The notes under the pieces are model-generated. The model saw only the letters and a list, made by a program, of their open reading frames with translations. It was not told the DNA's origin and searched no databases. A stretch of DNA of 64,000 nucleotides from contig SVGJ01000006.1 of assembly GCA_015056415.1 (NCBI GenBank), positions 1 through 64,000 of the forward strand. Direction: 5' to 3'. The position numbers were made by a program, and so were the translations under genes. Of the stretch, positions 58,557 through 64,000 are shown one piece after another. Within the stretch, counting starts at the first letter, position 1, and the number at the start of each line of letters is the position of its first letter. This stretch comes from Clostridiales bacterium (GTDB taxonomy: Bacteria; Bacillota; Clostridia; Christensenellales; Aristaeellaceae).

Positions 58557-59999
58557 ATGAAAAAACGTATCTTTTCCCTCATCCTGTGTCTGATCCTGCT
58601 ATGGGCGATCCCTGCCGGGGCCGTCCCGCAGGATGATCCGCAGGCCTGGCTCAATGGCGAGCTGACCCAAAAGGCCGGCCAGGGCGGCGAATGGTATGTC
58701 ATCGCCCTGCGCCAGAGCGGCAGCTATGATTTCACCGCCTATCGCGCCGCACTGCTGGAGTATCTCTCCGACGCCCGGGTATCCTCGGCCACCACCCGGC
58801 AAAAGTATGCCCTGACGCTGGCGGCCGCCGGCGGCGGGGAGGAGTACATCGCCGGCGTTATGGAGGACTCCATCGGCCAGCAGGGCGTGATGAGCTGGGT
58901 CTATGGCCTGCACCTGCTGAACAACGGCTACATCAGCTCCACACACACGGTGGAAAGCGTCATCGCGCAGCTGCTCTCCCTGCAGCTTGAGGATGGCGGC
59001 TGGGCTGTATCCGGCGTCATTTCCGATGCCGACGTTACCGCCATGGCGTTGCAAGCCCTGTCTCCCCACAAAGCGCAGCCCGAGGTCTCCGGAGCCGTGG
59101 AGACGGCGCTGGCGCTACTTTCTTCCCGTCAGCTGGAGGACGGCGGCTTTGCCAGCTACGGCGTCCCCGGCGCCGAAAGCGTCGCACAGGTGCTGACAGC
59201 CCTCTCCTGCCTGGGTATCGACGCCGCCCGGGACGAGCGTTTCATCAAAAACGGCTGCACCCTGCCGGACGCGCTGGCCCGCTTCCGCCTGGAGGATGGC
59301 AGCTACAGCCACACCCTTGGCGGCGCCAGCAATGCCACCGCCACAGCCCAGAGCTTCCTTGCCCTGGCGGCCTACCAGCGCCTGCAGGAGGGCAAGGGCA
59401 GCATCTATCTGCTGGATCCCGCTGTGCCGCCGGCCTCCCATCCCGGCTGGCAGACCGTCGCCGGCATCGTGATCGCCGCTCTGGCCGTACTGGGCTGCCT
59501 GCTGCTCCTTCTGCTGAAGAAGCGCAGCTGGAAGAACTACGCCGCCGTGCTGGGCGCCGCCGCGCTGCTGATCTTCGCAACGCAGGCCGTCGACGTCCAG
59601 TCCGCCGCCGATTACTACACGCCTCCGCCGGCGGAGAAGGCCGATGCCATCGGAACGGTGACCCTTTCCATCCGCTGCGACGCCGTGGCCGGGCAGGCAG
59701 AGCACATCCCCGCCAACGGCGTGATCCTGCCCCAGACCAGCTTTGCCATCGCCCAGGGTGATACCGTCAGCCAGCTTCTCACCGAAGCCGCCCGTGCCCA
59801 CGGTTTGCTCATGGATGTTTCCGGCGGTTACGTGGCGGGGATCAATTATCTTTACGAGTTCGACTTTGGCGAGTTGTCCGGCTGGATCTACTGCGTCAAC
59901 GGCGAAAAGGCCAGCGTGGGCAGCGACCAGTACGTCCTGCGGAACGGGGACGCGATCACCTGGCACTACACATGCGAAATGGGCAACGACCTGCCCTGA
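58557..59999 (+). CDS. Membrane-anchored protein with alpha/alpha-barrel-like and DUF4430 domains (intrinsic-factor-like layout)
   Basis: A 480-residue protein. Signal peptide (MKKRIFSLILCLILLWAIPAGA); then an alpha-helical domain (about 25-285) with repeats such as LLSLQLEDGGWAVSG, LSSRQLEDGGFASYG and ARFRLEDGSYSH, like prenyltransferase/squalene-cyclase barrels; two membrane helices (about 300-320 and 326-343); and a C-terminal DUF4430-like domain (about 375-478; ISQ-like DTVSQLLTEAARAHG, LSGWIYCVNGEKASVGSDQY, GDAITWHYTCE). Both soluble domains would face outside. Animal intrinsic factor and transcobalamin use the same pair of folds to bind B12. The gene follows the previous one by 1 bp, under the cobalamin riboswitch. 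Confidence 0.82.
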   Translation: MKKRIFSLILCLILLWAIPAGAVPQDDPQAWLNGELTQKAGQGGEWYVIALRQSGSYDFTAYRAALLEYLSDARVSSATTRQKYALTLAAAGGGEEYIAGVMEDSIGQQGVMSWVYGLHLLNNGYISSTHTVESVIAQLLSLQLEDGGWAVSGVISDADVTAMALQALSPHKAQPEVSGAVETALALLSSRQLEDGGFASYGVPGAESVAQVLTALSCLGIDAARDERFIKNGCTLPDALARFRLEDGSYSHTLGGASNATATAQSFLALAAYQRLQEGKGSIYLLDPAVPPASHPGWQTVAGIVIAALAVLGCLLLLLLKKRSWKNYAAVLGAAALLIFATQAVDVQSAADYYTPPPAEKADAIGTVTLSIRCDAVAGQAEHIPANGVILPQTSFAIAQGDTVSQLLTEAARAHGLLMDVSGGYVAGINYLYEFDFGELSGWIYCVNGEKASVGSDQYVLRNGDAITWHYTCEMGNDLP

Positions 60000-60017
60000 T
60001 GAAAGGAGAGTGGATCC

Positions 60018-60881
60018 ATGCGCGGCTTCGCGGACCGCAATCCCATTGCCGTGGCGGCATGCCTGCTGGCACCGGCGGGCGTGGCGATGTTCAGCATGGA
60101 TCCGCTTCTGCTGGCCCTGGCGCTGCTGGGCGGTCTGGTCACCTTCCTGCTGGTGGGCGGCAAGGGCGGCCACGGCTGGACGCTGGCGCTGTTTTGCTTC
60201 ATGGCGCTGCTCAATCCCCTCACCTACCACAACGGGGCCACGGTGCTTTTCGTCCTGAACGGAAACCCTATCACCCTGCAGGCGCTGCTCTATGGCCTGA
60301 CTGCGGCGGGAATGATCGTGGCGGTGATGTACTGGTTCCGCTGCTTCTCCCACATCATGACCAGCGACAGGCTGATGTATCTGCTGGGCGGCCTCTCACC
60401 CCGGCTGGCGCTGCTGCTTTCCATGACGCTGCGCTATGTGCCCCTGTTCGGCACTCAGGCGAAAAAGATCCAGCAAAGCCAGCGCGCCCTTGGGCTTTAC
60501 AAGGATGATAACATCGTGGACAGCTTCCGCGGCGGGCTGCGGGTATTCTCCGTCATGGTGACGTGGACGCTGGAAAACGGCATCATCACCGCCGACAGCA
60601 TGACCGCCCGGGGATACGGTCTGGGCCGGCGGACACACTTCTCGCTGTTCCGCTTCACCCGGCAGGACGCGCTCCTGCTGGCTGCGGCGCTGACGCTGAC
60701 AGCGCTGACGATCTGGGGCATGACCGGCCGCGCCGTTGCCTACTACCCCACCTTCCGTTTTGACCCGCTGACCACCCGCGCCATGACCGGCTACGCAGCC
60801 TATGGGCTGCTGACGCTGCTCCCGGCGATCCATATTGGAAAGGAGGCCCTGACATGGCATTGCTTCAAGTCGAGAACCTGA
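60018..60881 (+). CDS. ecfT: ECF transporter transmembrane T component
   Basis: A 287-residue membrane protein with about six helices. It carries the ECF-T coupling helix region RYVPLFGTQAKKIQQSQRALG and the motif ADSMTARGYGLGRRT (Ala-Arg-Gly), which contacts the ATPases. Energy-coupling-factor importers take up vitamins and metals. AAAGGAG precedes the ATG. It ends 28 bp inside the ATPase gene. Confidence 0.9.
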   Translation: MRGFADRNPIAVAACLLAPAGVAMFSMDPLLLALALLGGLVTFLLVGGKGGHGWTLALFCFMALLNPLTYHNGATVLFVLNGNPITLQALLYGLTAAGMIVAVMYWFRCFSHIMTSDRLMYLLGGLSPRLALLLSMTLRYVPLFGTQAKKIQQSQRALGLYKDDNIVDSFRGGLRVFSVMVTWTLENGIITADSMTARGYGLGRRTHFSLFRFTRQDALLLAAALTLTALTIWGMTGRAVAYYPTFRFDPLTTRAMTGYAAYGLLTLLPAIHIGKEALTWHCFKSRT

Positions 60882-62485
60882 TGTTCGCCTATCCCCAGTG
60901 CGGCCAGCCTGCCATACGGGATGTCTCCTTCACGGTGGAGCAGGGGGAATTCGTGTGCGTATGCGGCGCAACGGGCAGCGGTAAATCAACGCTGCTGCGC
61001 CTTCTGAAGCGGGAACTGGCGCCCCTGGGCACACAGACAGGCCGCATCCTGATGGACAGCCTGCCCCTGAGCGAGCTGGACGCCAGGGAATCCGCCTTCT
61101 CCGTGGGCTATGTGATGCAGCGACCCGAGCAGCAGATCGTCACCGACAAGGTGTGGCACGAGCTGGCCTTTGGTCTGGAGAACATGGGGCTGCCCCAGCC
61201 CGTCATCGCCCGCCGGGTCGCGGAAATGGCGGCTTACTTCGGCATGGAGAGCTGGTTCGAGCAGTCGGTATCGGGCCTTTCCGGCGGACAAAAGCAGCTT
61301 TTGAACCTGGCATCGGTGATGGTCATGCAGCCCCGCCTGCTCATTCTGGATGAGCCCACCGCCCAGCTGGATCCCATCGCCGCTTCCGATTTCATCGCCA
61401 CCATTCACCGTTTGAACCGGGACATGGGCCTGACGGTGATCATCATCGAGCACCGGCTGGAGGAGATCATCCCCCTGTGCGACAAGCTGATGGTGCTGGA
61501 GCAGGGCCGTCTGCTGACCTTCGCTCCGCCCCGCGAGGCCATCGCCGCACTGTCCGGCAAGGAGGAGCTGCTGCGCGCCATGCCCGCCGCCGCAAGGCTG
61601 CACCACGCGCTGCAGCCCGGCGGAGAATGTCCGCTGAGCGTCCGTGAAGGCCGCCGCCTGACGCAGGCCTACGGCAACTGTATCCGCGAGCTGCCCGAGG
61701 CGTCCGCGCCCTCCGCCCGCGCCGCCGCGCTGGAAATGAAGGACGTGTTCTTCCGTTACGAAAAAAACGCCCCCGACGTACTGCGGGGGCTGAACCTGAC
61801 CGTCCGGGAGCAGGAGATCTGCTGCATCCTGGGCGGCAACGGATCCGGCAAAACCACTACGCTCACCGCTGCCGCCGCGCTGAACAAACCGCACCACGGC
61901 AGCATCCGAGTTTTCGGGAAAAAGCTGAAGGAGTACCGCAACCAATCCCTGTACAGGGAATGCCTCACCCTGCTGCCCCAGGACGTGCAGACGCTGTTCC
62001 TGTGCAACACCGTGCGTCAGGAGCTGTCCGACGCCCAGGCCGAGGCCGCCTCGCTGCCTTTTGACCTGACGCCCCTGCTGGACAGGCATCCCTATGATCT
62101 TTCCGGTGGCGAACAGCAGCTGGTGGCGCTGGCCAAGGTGCTGGCCACCAAGCCCCGGCTCCTGCTCATGGATGAGCCCACCAAGGGCATCGACGCCGCC
62201 GCCAAACACCGCCTGGCCGGCATTCTCCGCCAGCTGCGTGATGGCGGCATGACGCTGCTCATCGTTACCCATGATGTGGAATTCGCCGCCCTGTGCGCCG
62301 ATCGCTGCGCCCTGTTCTTCCGGGGACAGATCATCTCCGAGGGCACGCCCCGGGCGTTCTTTGGCCAAAGCAGCTTCTACACCACCGCCGCCAGCCGCAT
62401 GACCCGCGGGTATTACGATCATGCCGTTACCGTGGAGGATGCCGCCGCCCTCTGCTCCCTGAACGGCAGGAGGGCAGGCACATGA
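60854..62485 (+). CDS. ecfA: ECF transporter ATPase, fused double ABC protein
   Basis: A 543-residue protein with two complete ABC domains. Domain 1: Walker A GATGSGKST, signature LSGGQKQLLNLAS, Walker B LLILDEPTAQLD, switch His in IIIEHRLEE. Domain 2 (from about 290): Walker A GGNGSGKTTT, signature LSGGEQQLVALAK, Walker B LLLMDEPTKGID, switch His in VTHDVEF. Fusion of the two ATPases (A and A') is common in dedicated group I ECF systems, which fits a substrate-specific importer. It overlaps ecfT and, by ATGA, the S component. Confidence 0.93.
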   Translation: MALLQVENLMFAYPQCGQPAIRDVSFTVEQGEFVCVCGATGSGKSTLLRLLKRELAPLGTQTGRILMDSLPLSELDARESAFSVGYVMQRPEQQIVTDKVWHELAFGLENMGLPQPVIARRVAEMAAYFGMESWFEQSVSGLSGGQKQLLNLASVMVMQPRLLILDEPTAQLDPIAASDFIATIHRLNRDMGLTVIIIEHRLEEIIPLCDKLMVLEQGRLLTFAPPREAIAALSGKEELLRAMPAAARLHHALQPGGECPLSVREGRRLTQAYGNCIRELPEASAPSARAAALEMKDVFFRYEKNAPDVLRGLNLTVREQEICCILGGNGSGKTTTLTAAAALNKPHHGSIRVFGKKLKEYRNQSLYRECLTLLPQDVQTLFLCNTVRQELSDAQAEAASLPFDLTPLLDRHPYDLSGGEQQLVALAKVLATKPRLLLMDEPTKGIDAAAKHRLAGILRQLRDGGMTLLIVTHDVEFAALCADRCALFFRGQIISEGTPRAFFGQSSFYTTAASRMTRGYYDHAVTVEDAAALCSLNGRRAGT

Positions 62486-63168
62486 TCGTTATCAAAAGCC
62501 CCCGGCTGCGTGTCGCGCTGCGATGGGCGATCCCCTGCATCGCCATGCCTGTGCTGGTTTTTCTGGGGGCGGTTTTTCTCGACGCCAGGCACCACCTGCT
62601 GGTGTCCTTCGGCGTAGCGACGCTTGCGGTGGTGCTGTTCATCGCCGGGTTTGAGCGCAGGCTTACCGGCTCCCGGCGGATGGTGCTGGTCGCCGTGATG
62701 ACGGCCCTGTGCATTGCCGGCCGGTTCATCCCCTTCTTCAAGCCGGTCACCGCGCTGACCATCATTACCTCCATGTACATGGGCGGCGAAAGCGGCTTCC
62801 TGACGGGAGCCATGGCTGCGGTGCTCTCAAATTTTTACTTCGGTCAGGGGCCGTGGACGCCCTTCCAGATGCTGGCCTGGGGCATGATCGGCCTGATCGC
62901 CGGCTGGCTCCACCGTCCGCTGAAGCAAAGCCGCGTATTTCTGCTGGTTTACGGCGCGTTGTCCGGCCTGATCTACTCGCTGATGATGGACGTGTGGACT
63001 GTCCTTTGGTACGACGGCGGCTTCCGCTGGGAGCTGTACCTGACTGCCCTGGTCACCGCCCTGCCCCACACGGCGATGTACAGCCTTTCGAACCTGGCGT
63101 TCCTGTGGTTCCTGGCCAGGCCCTTCGGCGAGAAGCTGGAACGTGTCCGTCTCAAATACGGTATGTAG
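62482..63168 (+). CDS. ECF transporter S component, probably for cobalamin or other corrinoid
   Basis: A 228-residue membrane protein with about six or seven helices; GRFIPFFKPVTALTIITSMYMGGESGFLTGAMAAVLSNFYFGQGPWTPFQMLAWGMIGLIAG (in parts) is the conserved S-component core. S components carry substrate specificity; because the operon is under a cobalamin riboswitch, the substrate is probably cobalamin or a precursor. I cannot tell which known S family it belongs to. Start ATG overlaps the ecfA stop. It is the last gene of the operon. Confidence 0.85.
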   Translation: MIVIKSPRLRVALRWAIPCIAMPVLVFLGAVFLDARHHLLVSFGVATLAVVLFIAGFERRLTGSRRMVLVAVMTALCIAGRFIPFFKPVTALTIITSMYMGGESGFLTGAMAAVLSNFYFGQGPWTPFQMLAWGMIGLIAGWLHRPLKQSRVFLLVYGALSGLIYSLMMDVWTVLWYDGGFRWELYLTALVTALPHTAMYSLSNLAFLWFLARPFGEKLERVRLKYGM

Positions 63169-63186
63169 GAACCTGTCGGAATCTGC

Positions 63187-63215
63187 TTGCAATCGGCGTT
63201 GTGCTGCGATATAAT
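63187..63215 (+). promoter_or_regulatory. SigA-type promoter of fhs
   Basis: -35 TTGCAA (63187-63192), 17-bp spacer, consensus -10 TATAAT (63210-63215), about 52 bp before the fhs ATG. Confidence 0.85.
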
Positions 63216-63267
63216 AATTGGGTACGTATCGTTTCCCATGTAATCAGGAGCAAAGGAGATTGATCCC

Positions 63268-64000
63268 ATGCCTACGGATATCGAGATCGCCCAGGCGGCG
63301 ACGCCCCGCAAGATCGAGGAGATCGCCCGCACCGCCAACATTCCCGAGGACGCCCTTGTCCCCTACGGCCGCTACATCGCCAAGGTGGATCCCATGCAGG
63401 TCCCCCAGCGTGAAAAGAAGGCCCGGCTGATCCTCGTCACCGCCATCAACCCCACCCCCGCCGGCGAGGGCAAGACCACCGTTTCCGTTGGTCTGGCCGA
63501 CGGCATGACCAAGATCGGCAAGAAGGCCATGCTGGCCCTGCGCGAGCCCTCCCTGGGCCCGGTCTTCGGCATGAAGGGCGGCGCTACCGGCGGCGGCTAC
63601 GCCCAGGTGCTGCCCATGGAGAACATCAACCTCCATTTCACCGGTGACCTGCACGCCATCACCGCCGCCAACAATCTGCTGGCCGCCATGGTGGATAACC
63701 ACATCCAGCAGGGCAACAAGCTGGGCATCGACCCCCGCACCGTGACCTGGCGCCGCTGCCTGGACGTGAACGACCGTCAGCTGCGCTCCATCGTTTCCGG
63801 CATCGGTGGCAAGGCCAACGGCATGCCCCGCGAGGACGGCTTCGACATCACCGCCGCCAGCGAGGTCATGGCCGTGTTCTGCCTGGCCCAGGATCTTCAG
63901 GATCTGAAGGCCCGCCTGGCCCGCCTGCAGGTGGCCCGCACCTTCGCCGGCGCGCCTGTGACCGCCGGTGACATCCACGCCGAGGGCGCCATGACGGCCC
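63268..64000 (+). CDS. fhs: Formate--tetrahydrofolate ligase (N-terminal part, cut by window edge)
   Basis: 244 residues of the ATP-dependent enzyme that makes 10-formyltetrahydrofolate; the full protein is about 555. [20 protein letters not shown] opens the reading frame. The P-loop [35 protein letters not shown] and the [14 protein letters not shown] motif are all present. AAAGGAG lies upstream. With FolD (46811) it feeds one-carbon or reductive acetyl-CoA metabolism. The frame stays open to base 64000. Confidence 0.96.
   Translation, partial: MPTDIEIAQAATPRKIEEIARTANIPEDALVPYGRYIAKVDPMQVPQREKKARLILVTAINPTPAGEGKTTVSVGLADGMTKIGKKAMLALREPSLGPVFGMKGGATGGGYAQVLPMENINLHFTGDLHAITAANNLLAAMVDNHIQQGNKLGIDPRTVTWRRCLDVNDRQLRSIVSGIGGKANGMPREDGFDITAASEVMAVFCLAQDLQDLKARLARLQVARTFAGAPVTAGDIHAEGAMTA

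Overview
The window is a GC-rich piece of chromosome from a spore-forming Bacillota, most likely a Clostridia-type anaerobe. The evidence is the sporulation genes spoIIID and bofA, the Firmicutes operon yicC-remA-gmk-rpoZ-coaBC, T-box leaders, an L10 leader, AmaP/Asp23, CggR and formate-tetrahydrofolate ligase. The many secreted SH3b, LRR, SdrD_B-like and GH18/GH32 proteins fit a gut or rumen lifestyle, but the species cannot be named from this sequence. I see no transposase, integrase, phage gene, rRNA or CRISPR array.

Layout. 1-12.1 kb: a partial tRNA-Pro, spoIIID, the NAD(P)HX repair enzyme, a GH32 glycosidase, two secreted proteins, rpsT, a DUF3343/cysteine-desulfurase pair, and a nadD-yqeK / rsfS / ogt / trmH-like operon. 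12.1-12.7 kb: one AT-richer VOC gene that looks acquired. 12.8-16 kb: the yicC-remA-gmk-rpoZ-coaBC operon. 16-23.3 kb: a 1352-residue multi-B-domain surface protein, a CNNM/CorC transporter-like protein and a large secreted protein. 23.5-26.6 kb: a three-gene flavoprotein module of the anaerobic glycerol-3-phosphate dehydrogenase type. 26.6-30.3 kb: yajC, a very cysteine-rich protein, an SH3 protein and an orphan ABC-permease-like protein. 30.4-39.6 kb: thrS with its T-box, GH18, udk, nagA, and a cggR-pgk-tpiA glycolytic operon without gapA. 39.7-50.8 kb: an LRR protein, bofA, nifS-thiI, ispA-xseBA-folD-kae1-like-nusB, amaP and asp23. 51-55.5 kb: hisS-aspS behind a T-box, and a secreted SH3/peptidoglycan-binding protein. 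55.6-56.8 kb: rplJ-rplL behind an L10 leader. 57.3-63.2 kb: a cobalamin riboswitch with an operon. 63.3 kb to the end: fhs, cut by the window edge.

Two things stand out. First, a cobalamin-riboswitch operon (57.3-63.2 kb) encodes a small protein, two secreted or membrane proteins with transcobalamin-like (DUF4430-type) domains, and a complete ECF importer (T, fused double ATPase, S). The larger of the two proteins joins an alpha/alpha-barrel-like domain to a DUF4430-like domain, the same order as in animal intrinsic factor and transcobalamin. I infer a surface corrinoid-capture and import system.

Second, the intergenic regions near thrS, nagA, tpiA, pgk and aspS carry a family of palindromic elements. 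Six copies share a 29-nt hairpin core. Two of its base pairs covary, and every departure from Watson-Crick pairing is a G.U wobble when read on one particular strand, which points to selection as RNA. Around these cores lie arrays of short hairpins and a seven-unit 25-bp tandem palindrome.

Many genes overlap by ATGA, and most starts below are set by a clear Shine-Dalgarno sequence rather than by the longest reading frame.
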